Positions 1 through 7,683 are shown, counted from the stretch's first letter. The stretch is 16,793 nt of DNA from Micromonosporaceae bacterium (GCA_019689695.1 JADGHA010000033.1:1-16793); one strand, 5' to 3'. Program-made: numbers and translations. Notes: generated from the sequence alone by a model not told the origin.

Positions 1-349
1 CATGTCCCAGCCGCGGCTGCTGGGCCTCGTCGAGCAGATCCGCCGCGGGGACGCCGCCGCCCGGGCTGCCCGCCGCGCACCGGTCACCGTCCGCGCGGCG
101 GGTGGCAACGGCACCGCCAAGCTGACCACCGTCCAGGCGCACACCCAGGCGCTGGCCGTCCTGCAGCAGGCGGTACGCGACAAGGCGCGGGTCTGGGTGG
201 GGTACGTCGACGCGCACGGCGCGGCCGCCTCCCGGCTGGTGCGCCCGGTCTCGATCGGCGCCGGCTACCTGCGGGCGGAGGACGAGCGCAGCGAGGTGCT
301 GCACACGTTTGCGCTGCACCGGATCACCGCCGCCGTCCTCGATCAGTGA
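1..349 (+). CDS. Helicase-associated protein, C-terminal fragment
   Basis: This is the 3' end of a gene that begins upstream of the window. The ATG at position 2 is probably internal, because the 115 readable residues look like a tail rather than a whole protein. The last 60 residues (VWVGYVDAHG, LVRPVSIGAGYL, LHTFALHRI) have the beta-rich pattern of a WYL-like module. Such a module is found at the end of the large actinobacterial helicase-associated proteins with an XPB/Ssl2-like region, which are usually encoded next to an XPB helicase. That helicase follows here at 1354, with one oppositely oriented gene between them. Inference: it is a partner or accessory of the XPB helicase in DNA repair. 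The alternative is a WYL-domain transcriptional regulator; the neighbour favours the helicase-associated family. Family assignment is by pattern only. Confidence 0.65.
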   Translation, partial: MSQPRLLGLVEQIRRGDAAARAARRAPVTVRAAGGNGTAKLTTVQAHTQALAVLQQAVRDKARVWVGYVDAHGAAASRLVRPVSIGAGYLRAEDERSEVLHTFALHRITAAVLDQ

Positions 350-350
350 G

Positions 351-368
351 CCGGCAGCGGGCCGCCGG
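351..368. terminator. Candidate bidirectional hairpin between convergent genes
   Basis: CCGGC (351-355) pairs with GCCGG (364-368) around an 8-base loop. It fills the 24-base gap between the stop codons of the helicase-associated gene (349) and the L,D-transpeptidase gene (374). There is no T-tract, as is common in high-GC actinobacteria. The position is persuasive but the stem is short. Confidence 0.3.
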
Positions 369-373
369 TGCCG

Positions 374-1219
374 TCAGGTCCCGGGCCGGCGGCCGAACAC
401 ATACACCCGGGTGCCCACCTTGCCCAGCTCCCACAGCCGCACCGCGTCCGCGTGCAGCAGGTTCACGCAGCCGTGCGACCCGATCGACTTGTTGTGCAGG
501 TAGCTGGGCGTCTCGTGGAAGCCGATCCCGCCGGTGAACTGCTGCCAGTACGGCATCCACACCTCGTACGGGTCGGACCACTCGCGCAGGTTCCGCCACC
601 CGATGTGGTAGGTGCCGGTCGGGGTGGCGTAGCCCGGCTTTCCGGTCCGGACGACTGTGGGCTTCATCACCACCTTGCCGTCCCGTATGGCCCAGACGGT
701 CTGCAGGGTCAGGTTGAGGCAGAAGGTCGTGCCCGGGCCGGTCTTGCACTGGTCGGTGCGGGTGCTGGCGAGCCGGCGGGCCACGTCCACCGTGGTCGGC
801 CCGGCCCGGCCGGCCGCCGGGCTGATCCCGTACCGCCGCTGGAACTTCTTGATCGCGGCGCAGTCCGCGTCCGACTGCCTGCCGTCCACCGTGACCGGTC
901 CGAACCCGCCGAGCTGGGCGAGGTACCGCTCCACGTCGCGCTGGTGTTCGCCCTGCGGGCAGCCGGTCCGGCTCGGGCTGGGCTTTGCCTTCGGCTTGGC
1001 GGCTTCGCGAAAGCGCGTCGGCGACGGCGACGGCGACCGGGCCGGCGGACTGGCGGCCGGCGACCGGCTCGGCCCGGGCGCTGCGCTCGCCCCCGCTGTT
1101 GCCTCCGCCGCGTGGGCCTGCTGGAGTCCAGCCTCGTCACGCTGCGGCTCGAACGCACACGCACCGGCGCCGACCACGATGGCAGCCGCGACCACGACCA
1201 GGCTCCCGATACGGCGCAA
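374..1219 (-). CDS. Secreted L,D-transpeptidase (YkuD) with peptidoglycan-binding domain
   Basis: Predicted cell-wall cross-linking enzyme forming 3-3 bonds between peptidoglycan stems outside the membrane. With a TTG start at 1219 the protein has 281 residues. In order: a signal segment (MRRIGSLVVVAAAIVVGAGAC, residues 1-21); a Pro/Ser/Ala-rich linker (about 22-86); a peptidoglycan-binding-like domain (about 87-151, including AAIKKFQRRYG); and a YkuD catalytic domain (about 171-278). The catalytic block has His235, His249 and the nucleophile Cys251 in SIGSHGCVNL. Cys21 could be a lipoprotein anchor, but Ala at -3 makes a weak lipobox. Four other Cys (87, 120, 158, 167) could form disulfides in the secreted protein. 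I chose TTG because a strong Shine-Dalgarno lies 10 bases upstream. The GTG at 1276 would add 19 residues before the signal segment and has no ribosome site. The gene is convergent with the upstream fragment and divergent from XPB. Confidence 0.9.
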   Translation of the reverse strand: MRRIGSLVVVAAAIVVGAGACAFEPQRDEAGLQQAHAAEATAGASAAPGPSRSPAASPPARSPSPSPTRFREAAKPKAKPSPSRTGCPQGEHQRDVERYLAQLGGFGPVTVDGRQSDADCAAIKKFQRRYGISPAAGRAGPTTVDVARRLASTRTDQCKTGPGTTFCLNLTLQTVWAIRDGKVVMKPTVVRTGKPGYATPTGTYHIGWRNLREWSDPYEVWMPYWQQFTGGIGFHETPSYLHNKSIGSHGCVNLLHADAVRLWELGKVGTRVYVFGRRPGT

Positions 1220-1229
1220 CGCTTGTCCC

Positions 1230-1235
1230 CCTCCT
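1230..1235 (-). promoter_or_regulatory. Shine-Dalgarno site that decides the TTG start of the L,D-transpeptidase
   Basis: On the minus strand AGGAGG, within GCAGGAGGGGGACAAGCG, lies 10 bases before TTG at 1219. It is the best ribosome site near this gene and places the start directly before the hydrophobic signal segment. Confidence 0.55.
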
Positions 1236-1241
1236 GCCCGT

Positions 1242-1292
1242 GGCGCAACCACCGTCTCGATAGACGCACGAGCCACACAAGTTGGTTGCGCC
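1242..1292 (-). promoter_or_regulatory. Structured leader or operator upstream of the L,D-transpeptidase gene
   Basis: GGCGCAACCA (1242-1251) and TGGTTGCGCC (1283-1292) form a perfect 10-bp inverted repeat. Inside it, CGTCT (1253-1257) and AGACG (1262-1266) form a second perfect stem with a 4-base loop. On the minus strand the whole element sits just upstream of the ribosome site at 1230-1235, so it could fold in the mRNA leader. Read as DNA, the outer arms could instead be an operator serving the divergent XPB gene as well. I could not match it to a known riboswitch class. Confidence 0.4.
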
Positions 1293-1353
1293 GGCTCATG
1301 ATCTTGCCCGGTTTGTTACCTGCCGTTCGATCGGCGTGGAAGACTGGTCCGCT

Positions 1354-2997
1354 GTGACCGGTGGACCTCTGATTGTTCAGTCGGACAAGACCCTCCTGCT
1401 GGAGGTCGACCACCCGGACGCGCTCGCCTGCCGGATGGCGATCGCGCCCTTCGCCGAGCTGGAGCGCTCGCCCGAGCACGTGCACACCTACCGGCTGACC
1501 CCGCTCGGCCTGTGGAACGCCCGGGCCGCCGGGCACGACGCCGAGGGCGTGGTGGACGCGCTGCTGCGGTTCTCGCGGTACCCGGTGCCGCACGCCCTGC
1601 TGGTGGACGTGGCCGAGACCATGGACCGGTACGGCCGGCTGCAACTGCTCAACGACCCGGCACACGGGCTGGTGCTGCGCGCCCTGGACCGGGCCGTCCT
1701 GGTCGAGGTGGTGAAGAGCAAGAAGCTCGCCGGCATGCTCGGCGGGCAGATCGACGCCGACACCGTGGCGGTGCACCCGTCCGAGCGCGGCCGGCTCAAG
1801 CAGGCGCTGCTCAAGCTGGGCTGGCCGGCCGAGGACCTGGCCGGCCACGTGGACGGCGAGGCGCACCCGATCCAGCTGGTCGAGGAGGGCTGGACGCTGC
1901 GGTCCTACCAGCGGGAGGCGGTCGACCACTTCTGGGCGGGCGGGTCCGGCGTGGTGGTCCTGCCCTGCGGGGCCGGCAAGACGCTGGTCGGCGCCGCCGC
2001 GATGGCGCAGGCCTCGGCCACCACGCTCATCCTGGTCACCAACACGGTGGCCGGACGGCAGTGGAAGCGCGAGCTGGTCGCCCGCACCTCGCTGACCGAG
2101 GAGGAGATCGGCGAGTACTCCGGCGAACGCAAGGAGATCCGGCCGGTCACCATCGCCACGTACCAGGTGCTGACCACCCGGCGCGGCGGCGTCTTCACCC
2201 ACCTGGACCTCTTCGGGGCCCGGGACTGGGGCCTGGTCATCTACGACGAGGTGCACCTGCTGCCCGCCCCGATCTTCCGGTTCACCGCGGACCTGCAGGC
2301 CCGCCGGCGGCTCGGCCTGACCGCCACCCTGGTCCGCGAGGATGGCCGGGAGGGCGACGTGTTCTCGCTGATCGGCCCCAAGCGGTACGACGCGCCGTGG
2401 AAGGACATCGAGGCGCAGGGCTGGATCGCGCCGGCCGACTGCACCGAGGTCCGGGTGACGCTGACCGACGCGGAGCGGATGGCCTACGCCACGGCGGAGG
2501 CCGAGGAGCGGTACCGGATGGCGGCCACCGCGCGGACCAAGCTGCCGGTGGTGAAGGCGCTGGTGGACCGGCACCGTGACGACCAGATCCTGGTCATCGG
2601 GGCGTACCTGGACCAGTTGCAGACGCTCGGCGAGTTCCTGGACGCGCCGGTCGTGCAGGGTGCCACCACGAACCGCGAACGGGAGCGCCTCTTCGACGCG
2701 TTCCGCCAGGGAACGCTACGGACGCTGGTCATCTCCCGGGTCGGCAACTTCTCCATCGACCTGCCCGAGGCGGCGGTCGCCATCCAGGTCTCGGGCACCT
2801 TCGGCTCCCGGCAGGAGGAGGCCCAGCGGCTGGGCCGGGTGCTGCGCCCGAAGGCGGACGGCCGCCAGGCGCACTTCTACACGGTGGTCTCCCGGGACAC
2901 CATCGACACCGAGTACGCCGCGCACCGGCAGCGGTTCCTCACCGAGCAGGGCTACGCCTACACCATCGTCGACGCCGACGACGTGCTCGCGTACTGA
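1354..2997 (+). CDS. XPB/Ssl2-type DNA repair helicase (superfamily 2)
   Basis: ATP-dependent 3'-5' DNA helicase of the bacterial XPB family, the counterpart of the TFIIH subunit used in nucleotide excision repair. With GTG at 1354 it has 547 residues, close to the usual actinobacterial length of about 550. The N-terminal third (residues 1 to about 180) is the family-specific region beginning GPLIVQSDKTLLLEVDHP. Helicase motifs follow: Walker A LPCGAGKT (203-210, Lys209), the Walker B/DEVH box (298-301), and a TAT motif followed by Arg328-Glu329-Asp330, the RED motif characteristic of XPB. Motif VI, QRLGRVLRP (491-499), closes the second RecA-like lobe. An in-frame ATG at 1282 would add 24 residues unlike the family. 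The partner helicase-associated gene is nearby at the window start, separated by the opposite-strand transpeptidase gene. In vivo role in bacteria is less certain than the family assignment. Confidence 0.93.
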   Translation: MTGGPLIVQSDKTLLLEVDHPDALACRMAIAPFAELERSPEHVHTYRLTPLGLWNARAAGHDAEGVVDALLRFSRYPVPHALLVDVAETMDRYGRLQLLNDPAHGLVLRALDRAVLVEVVKSKKLAGMLGGQIDADTVAVHPSERGRLKQALLKLGWPAEDLAGHVDGEAHPIQLVEEGWTLRSYQREAVDHFWAGGSGVVVLPCGAGKTLVGAAAMAQASATTLILVTNTVAGRQWKRELVARTSLTEEEIGEYSGERKEIRPVTIATYQVLTTRRGGVFTHLDLFGARDWGLVIYDEVHLLPAPIFRFTADLQARRRLGLTATLVREDGREGDVFSLIGPKRYDAPWKDIEAQGWIAPADCTEVRVTLTDAERMAYATAEAEERYRMAATARTKLPVVKALVDRHRDDQILVIGAYLDQLQTLGEFLDAPVVQGATTNRERERLFDAFRQGTLRTLVISRVGNFSIDLPEAAVAIQVSGTFGSRQEEAQRLGRVLRPKADGRQAHFYTVVSRDTIDTEYAAHRQRFLTEQGYAYTIVDADDVLAY

Positions 2998-3006
2998 CCC
3001 GAGCCG

Positions 3007-3033
3007 GCCATTTCACCCTTTCCGGGTGATGGC
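3007..3033 (+). terminator. Strong GC-rich hairpin after the XPB gene
   Basis: TCACCC (3013-3018) pairs with GGGTGA (3024-3029) around the loop TTTCC. The stem continues with GCCA (3007-3010) against TGGC (3030-3033) after a two-base bulge, giving 10 bp in all. It starts 10 bases after the XPB stop codon. No T-tract follows, which is usual for actinobacterial terminators. It buries the ATG at 3029, an argument against that codon being the start of the next gene. Confidence 0.5.
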
Positions 3034-3064
3034 GGGCCACACCCAGGGTGCCAGCATTCTTGAC

Positions 3065-3448
3065 GTGGACCGTGGGAGTACGGCGACGGCTGCCTTCTTC
3101 CAGGAGCTCGCACGCCGGGGACACGTGGCCATCCTGGAGGAGATATCCGGGACAATGCGGTTCGACCTCCGCGACGAGGACGGGATCGACCACTGGTGGG
3201 TGGCGATCGAGCGCGGGGACGTACGGGTGAAACGGGAGGACGGGCCGGCGGACTGCGTGCTGCACACCGACCGGACCGTGTTCGACCAGATGGCCTCCGG
3301 AAAGCTGCATCAGCTGCCCGCGTGGCTGCGCCACCTGTTCGTCGTGGAGGGAAAAGCACATCTCTTCCGAGTCTTCGCCAACGTGTTCCCCGGGCCCGCC
3401 GGGGCCCGCGACCCGCGCGACCTCGTTTCCAACAGGCGGCGCCGATGA
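3065..3448 (+). CDS. SCP2-like (sterol carrier protein 2 fold) small protein, copy 1
   Basis: A 127-residue cytoplasmic protein with the SCP2-like pattern: GTMRFDL near the start, a Trp-containing strand, an ADCVLHTDRTVFDQMASG segment, then EGKAHLFRVFANVFPGP. SCP2-like domains form a pocket that usually holds a hydrophobic ligand; the ligand here is unknown. The GTG at 3065 gives the same length (127) as the paralogue at 7684-8067 and aligns with its N-terminus. The ATG at 3029 lies in a stem-loop and has no ribosome site, although it remains possible. The stop overlaps the start of the next gene as ATGA (3445-3448), so the two are probably translationally coupled. Both copies end in the conserved DPRDL stretch followed by a basic tail. 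Inference: a partner or regulator of the adjacent debranching enzyme. Confidence 0.75.
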   Translation: MDRGSTATAAFFQELARRGHVAILEEISGTMRFDLRDEDGIDHWWVAIERGDVRVKREDGPADCVLHTDRTVFDQMASGKLHQLPAWLRHLFVVEGKAHLFRVFANVFPGPAGARDPRDLVSNRRRR

Positions 3449-5487
3449 GGGAGGACCTCGTCCGGGTGTTGGACGGCAACTCGTTCGTGCTGTCCGACAT
3501 GAACGGGGACATCGAGGCGTCGCCGAGCATCCCGACCGGGATGTTCTCGTTCGACACACGGTACCTCTCCTGCTGGCAGCTGACTGTCAACGGCGAGCGG
3601 CTGACGCCACTGTCGGTCGACGAGTCGGAGTACTTCTCGGTCGTCTTCTTCCTGGTGCCGGGGGCGCCCACCGTCTACGTCGACGCCAAGGTGTCGGTCA
3701 TCCGTCGGCGCTCGATCGGTGGCAGCTTCCGGGAAAAGCTGACCCTTCTCAACCACAGTCGCGAACCAGCGGAGTTCACCGTGCGGATCGAGGCCGCCAG
3801 CGACTTCGCCGACCTGTTCGAGATCAAGGATCCCACGCACAAGAAGGGCACGACGACGGCGCGGGTGGACGGCAAGCAGCTGCGCCTGACCTACCAGCGG
3901 GAAACGTTCCGGCGCGAGACGGTCATCTCCAGCACCGAGCCGGCCCAGTTCGACGAGCGCGGCCTGACCTTCGAGGTCCGCATCGGACCGCACCAGCAGT
4001 GGGACACCGAGCTGCTCGTCGAGACGCTCGGACCGGACGGCAAGGACATCCGGGCCAGCCTACACCGCCGGGCATCCCGGCCCGCGTCGGTCATGCGCCA
4101 GAACCTCGACGACTGGATCAGTGCGGCTCCGACCCTGGGCTGCGACCATGTACCGCTCGTCGAGGCGTACCGACGCAGCCTGATCGACCTGGCCGCGCTG
4201 CGGTTCCCGCCCCTTGCACCCGCCGACTTGTCCCTACCCGCCGCCGGCCTGCCGTGGTTCATGACCGCGTTCGGCCGGGACAGCATCTTCACCAGCCTCC
4301 AGGCATTGCCGTTCGTTCCCAGCCTGGCCTTCGGCACCCTGCAGGTGCTCGGTGACGGGCAGGGCACCAGGCTCGACGACTTCCGCGAGGAGGAGCCGGG
4401 CAAGATCTACCACGAGGTCCGGTACGGGGAGACCTCAGCGTTCGGGGAGCAGCCGCACAGTCCGTACTATGGCGCCGCGGACACCACCGCGCTGTTCGTG
4501 ATCCTGCTGCACGAGTACGAGCTGTGGACCGGCGACGCCGACGCGGTGCGGCGATGGGAACGCCGGGCCCGGGCCGCGCTGGAGTGGATCGACGGGTACG
4601 GCGACCTGCTCGGCAACGGGTACGTGTCCTATCAGCGCCGCAACTCGGAGACCGGGCTGGAGAACCAGTGCTGGAAGGACTCCTGGGACTCCATCTCCTA
4701 CCACGACGGGCGGATGCCCGGCTTCCCGCGGGCCACCTGCGAGCTGCAGGGGTACGCCTACGACGCGAAGATCCGCGGGGCCCAGCTGGCCCGGAAGTTC
4801 TGGAACGACCACGACTACGCCGACCGGCTGGAACGCGATGCGGCCGAGCTCAAGCGCCGCTTCAACCGCGACTTCTGGGTCGAGGACGGCGAGTACTACG
4901 CGCTCGCCCTCGACCGGGAGGGCAAGCCGGTTGACGCCCTGTCCTCGAACATGGGCCATCTACTGTGGAGCGGGATCGTCGAACAGGACCGCGCGCGGCG
5001 CGTCGTGGACCATCTGCTCGGCCCGAACCTGTTCTCCGGCTGGGGCATCCGCACCCTGGCCACGACCGAGGGCCGGTACAACCCGGTCGGCTACCACAAC
5101 GGCACGGTGTGGCCGTTCGACAACTCCTTCATCGCGTGGGGCATGCGCAGGTACGGGTTCAAGGAGGAGGCCTGCCGCATCGCGGAAGCGATGATCGACG
5201 CCGCCGAGTATTTCGGCGGCCGCCTACCGGAGGCGTTCGCCGGGTACGACCGGGGGCTGACCCAGTACCCCGTCCATTACCCCACGGCGTGCAGCCCGCA
5301 GGCGTGGTCGACCGGGGCCATCCTGCTGCTGATCCGCACCATGCTCGGCATGCAACCACGCGACAACCACCTCCTGGTGGAGCCGGCCCTACCGCCCAAG
5401 ATCGGCCGGATCGAGCTGCTCGACGTCCCCGGCCGGTGGGGACACGCCGACGCCTTCGGCCGCCGGCGCCCGGAGACCGCCGTTTAG
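3445..5487 (+). CDS. Glycogen-debranching-type glycosidase (amylo-alpha-1,6-glucosidase-like), copy 1
   Basis: A 680-residue cytoplasmic enzyme of the amylo-alpha-1,6-glucosidase-like family. An N-terminal beta-rich debranching domain (about 1-215, beginning VRVLDGNSFVLSDMNGD) precedes an (alpha/alpha)6-barrel catalytic domain (about 260-670). Recognisable blocks are PWFMTAFGRDS (Asp279), LDDFREEEPGKIYHE, NQCWKDSWDSIS (Asp412, Asp415), GFPRATCELQGYAYDAK and LPEAFAGYDR (Glu596). From the architecture of related barrels, Asp415 and Glu596 are the likely acid/base pair; this is inference. Expected activity is hydrolysis of alpha-1,6 branch glucose or a related alpha-glucoside; the true substrate is unknown. 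The ATG at 3445 overlaps the stop of the SCP2-like gene. An ORF extension to 3196 runs through that gene and is not used. There is no signal peptide. A paralogue faces it at 5613-7682. Confidence 0.85.
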   Translation: MREDLVRVLDGNSFVLSDMNGDIEASPSIPTGMFSFDTRYLSCWQLTVNGERLTPLSVDESEYFSVVFFLVPGAPTVYVDAKVSVIRRRSIGGSFREKLTLLNHSREPAEFTVRIEAASDFADLFEIKDPTHKKGTTTARVDGKQLRLTYQRETFRRETVISSTEPAQFDERGLTFEVRIGPHQQWDTELLVETLGPDGKDIRASLHRRASRPASVMRQNLDDWISAAPTLGCDHVPLVEAYRRSLIDLAALRFPPLAPADLSLPAAGLPWFMTAFGRDSIFTSLQALPFVPSLAFGTLQVLGDGQGTRLDDFREEEPGKIYHEVRYGETSAFGEQPHSPYYGAADTTALFVILLHEYELWTGDADAVRRWERRARAALEWIDGYGDLLGNGYVSYQRRNSETGLENQCWKDSWDSISYHDGRMPGFPRATCELQGYAYDAKIRGAQLARKFWNDHDYADRLERDAAELKRRFNRDFWVEDGEYYALALDREGKPVDALSSNMGHLLWSGIVEQDRARRVVDHLLGPNLFSGWGIRTLATTEGRYNPVGYHNGTVWPFDNSFIAWGMRRYGFKEEACRIAEAMIDAAEYFGGRLPEAFAGYDRGLTQYPVHYPTACSPQAWSTGAILLLIRTMLGMQPRDNHLLVEPALPPKIGRIELLDVPGRWGHADAFGRRRPETAV

Positions 5488-5536
5488 CAGCGCCGGTCGC
5501 GATCGGCTGGCGCGGACCGGCACGGCGCGGCGGCGG

Positions 5537-5584
5537 GCACGATGCGGTGCCCGCACGGTGCGGTGCCGGCACGGTGCGGTGCCG
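5537..5584. repeat. Three tandem 16-bp repeats in the convergent junction
   Basis: The units are GCACGATGCGGTGCCC (5537-5552), GCACGGTGCGGTGCCG (5553-5568) and GCACGGTGCGGTGCCG (5569-5584). The last two are identical and the first differs at two positions. At each unit boundary GTGC and GCAC can pair, and GTGCCGGCAC (5563-5572) is a perfect 10-bp palindrome. They lie in the 125-base gap between the stops of the two debranching genes (5487 and 5613). A bidirectional terminator or a small repeat expansion is plausible. I see no gene in this gap. Confidence 0.75.
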
Positions 5585-5612
5585 GCCGAATCGGCGGATT
5601 GGCAAGCTGCGT

Positions 5613-7682
5613 CTACCGTGGCCGCCTTGACGAGTGCTCCATGGGCTCACTCGACCGGCCGCGCCCGAACGCGTCGAAGCGCCCCCATCTGCCGGGTATG
5701 TTGAGCAGCTCGATCCGGCCGAGCCTGTCCGGCAGGGCCGGGTCGTAGCTCAAGTTGTTATCAACCGGATCCAGGCCCAGCATCGTACGGATGAACAGCA
5801 GCGTCGCTCCGGCGGACCGCGCGTGCGGGCGGCAGGCCGCCGGATACATGACCGGGTACCTGGTTCGTTCCCGGTCATAGCCGGCGAATGCCTCGGGCAG
5901 CTGCCCGTCGAAGTACTCCGCGGCCTGCGTCATGGCGCCCGCGAGGCGCGCAGCCTCCGCCCCGAACCCGTAACGGCGCATGCCCCAGGCGATGAAGGAG
6001 TTGTCAGCCGGCCATACCGTGCCGGTGTGGTACCCGAGCGGGTTGTAGCGGACCACGTCGGTGGCCAGGGTGCGGATGCCCCAGCCGGAGAACAGGTTCG
6101 GGCCGAGCAGATGGTCCACGATTTGCCGCGCCCGATCCTCCTCGACGATACCGCTCCACAGTAGATGGCCGATGTTCGAGGAGAGCGCGTCGACCTGGCT
6201 TCCGTCGGCGTCCAGCGCCAGCGCGTAGTAACCGCGGTCGGAGATCCAGAAGTCGCGGTTGAACCGGCGTTTGAGCTCTGCGGCATCCCGTTCCAGCCGA
6301 TCGGCGAACGACTCGTCGTTCCACATCCGCCGCGCGATACGCGCCGCGCGCATCTTCGCGTCGTACGCGTAGCCCTGCAGCTCGCAGGTGGCCCGCGGGA
6401 AGCCAGGCAGCCGCCCGTCATGATAGGAGATGGCGTCGGGGGAGTCCTTCCAGCAATGGTTCTGCAGCCCGGTCCGCTCGTTGCGGGGCAGGTACCAGAC
6501 GTACCCGTCTCCTCTGATGTTGGCGTACGAGTCGATCCAGTCAAGAGCGGCGCGGGCCTCGTCCTCGAGCTCCCGCACGAGGCGTTCGTCGCCTGTCCAG
6601 CGTTCATACTCGTCGAGCAGGATCAGCCACAACAGGGTGGCGTCCGCCGTGCCGTAGTAAGGCGACGTCGGCTGTTCCCGGAAGGCGGCCTGCTCCCCGT
6701 ACCGGATCTGGTGCAGGATCTTGCCCGGTTCCTCGTCCCGAAAGTCGTCCAGCCTGCTGCCCTGGAGGGCGGCCAGCAGCCGCAGCGTCGCGGCGGCGTA
6801 GGTGGACGTGAACGGCAGCACCTGCAGGCTGGTGAGGATGCTGTCCCGGCCGAAGATGGTCATGAACCACGGCAGTCCCGCCGCCGGCAAGTGCAGCCGT
6901 TCAGCGGAGACCGGGGTGAACCGCAACGCGTCGAGGTCCACCACGCTGCGCCGGTATGTCCGTAGCAGCACATCCCAGTCGCAGTGCAGCTCGGGTACGT
7001 GGGCCAGCCACTCCTGCAGGTCCTGCTGCTTGCGCTCGTTGGTGCGGGGGTAGTGCTGCAGCCCCGAACGTACGTCCCGCCCGTCCGGGGCGCGGGCTAG
7101 CGCCTGCACCCAGAAGCTGGTCTCCCAGCGATCGTGCGGGTCGAGCCGGACGACGAAGGTGAGGCCCTCGTTGTCGAACTGAGCCGGCGTCGAGGTGGAG
7201 ACGACCGACTCGCGGTGGAAGTTCTCCCGCTGGTACCCCAGGACCAAGCGCCCGTTCTCGACCCGTGTGTACAGCTCGCCAAAGGCTTTCGGTCTCGTCG
7301 TGATCTCCGCCATGTCGGCGAAGTCGCTGGAGACCTCGAGGCGCACCGTGAGGTCGGCGTGCTGGTGCCCGTGGTTGAGAATTGTCAGCCGTTCCCGGAA
7401 GCCTTCCCCGATCCAGCGGTGCCGGGTCAGGGACAGCTTGATGTCCCCGTTCTGCGCGGTCGGGCCGGGCACGCAGAAGAACCGCGACTCGTAGTACTGC
7501 AGGTTGTCGGTGGACAGGGAGGACAGGCGCTGCCCGTTGACCGAGAGAACCCACTGCGACAGGAACCGGGTGTCGAACGAGAAGAAACCGGTCGGCACAT
7601 TGGGGGTCGCCTCGATGTCCCCACGGTCGTCGCTGACGACGAACGTGTTGCCGTCGAGAATTTTGATCAAGCCGTTGGCCAC
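5613..7682 (-). CDS. Glycogen-debranching-type glycosidase (amylo-alpha-1,6-glucosidase-like), copy 2
   Basis: Paralogue of the enzyme at 3445-5487, with the same two-domain layout. With GTG at 7682 it has 689 residues and starts at VANGLIKILDGN, exactly in register with MREDLVRVLDGN of copy 1. An alternative GTG at 7700 would add six residues and overlap the SCP2-like gene. The chosen start lies one base after that gene's stop (TAG-c-GTG) and has GGAAAG 10 bases upstream. Conserved blocks include FGRDS (Asp280), LDDFRDEEPGKILHQ, NHCWKDSPDAIS (Asp413, Asp416), GFPRATCELQGYAYDAK and LPEAFAGYDR (Glu597). Similarity to copy 1 is clearly highest in the C-terminal half. Around the presumed acid, copy 1 has WDS and copy 2 has PDA, which may mean different substrate preference. 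The C-terminus carries a short extension (SSEPMEHSSRRPR) absent in copy 1. No signal peptide is seen. Confidence 0.85.
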   Translation of the reverse strand: MANGLIKILDGNTFVVSDDRGDIEATPNVPTGFFSFDTRFLSQWVLSVNGQRLSSLSTDNLQYYESRFFCVPGPTAQNGDIKLSLTRHRWIGEGFRERLTILNHGHQHADLTVRLEVSSDFADMAEITTRPKAFGELYTRVENGRLVLGYQRENFHRESVVSTSTPAQFDNEGLTFVVRLDPHDRWETSFWVQALARAPDGRDVRSGLQHYPRTNERKQQDLQEWLAHVPELHCDWDVLLRTYRRSVVDLDALRFTPVSAERLHLPAAGLPWFMTIFGRDSILTSLQVLPFTSTYAAATLRLLAALQGSRLDDFRDEEPGKILHQIRYGEQAAFREQPTSPYYGTADATLLWLILLDEYERWTGDERLVRELEDEARAALDWIDSYANIRGDGYVWYLPRNERTGLQNHCWKDSPDAISYHDGRLPGFPRATCELQGYAYDAKMRAARIARRMWNDESFADRLERDAAELKRRFNRDFWISDRGYYALALDADGSQVDALSSNIGHLLWSGIVEEDRARQIVDHLLGPNLFSGWGIRTLATDVVRYNPLGYHTGTVWPADNSFIAWGMRRYGFGAEAARLAGAMTQAAEYFDGQLPEAFAGYDRERTRYPVMYPAACRPHARSAGATLLFIRTMLGLDPVDNNLSYDPALPDRLGRIELLNIPGRWGRFDAFGRGRSSEPMEHSSRRPR

Positions 7683-7683
7683 G

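Noticed and set aside
1220..1276. GTG at 1276 as the start of the L,D-transpeptidase
   Set aside because: No ribosome site, would put 19 extra residues before the signal segment, and would make the nested inverted repeats partly coding; TTG 1219 has a strong Shine-Dalgarno.
1220..1353. c-di-AMP (ydaO-type) riboswitch before the cell-wall gene
   Set aside because: Considered because such switches precede actinobacterial cell-wall genes, but the conserved blocks I would expect are not recognisable and the segment is short. A covariance-model search would settle it.
709..2574. Long open frame of 621 codons on the minus strand
   Set aside because: It is antisense to the XPB gene and overlaps the transpeptidase in another frame; high-GC DNA produces such shadow frames and the translation is low-complexity Arg/Gly/Pro.
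3029..3064. ATG at 3029 as the start of SCP2-like copy 1
   Set aside because: It lies in the stem of the hairpin after XPB and lacks a ribosome site; GTG 3065 gives the same length as the paralogue. Not fully excluded.
5537..5584. CRISPR-like array
   Set aside because: The 16-bp units are directly tandem with no spacers and no cas genes are nearby.
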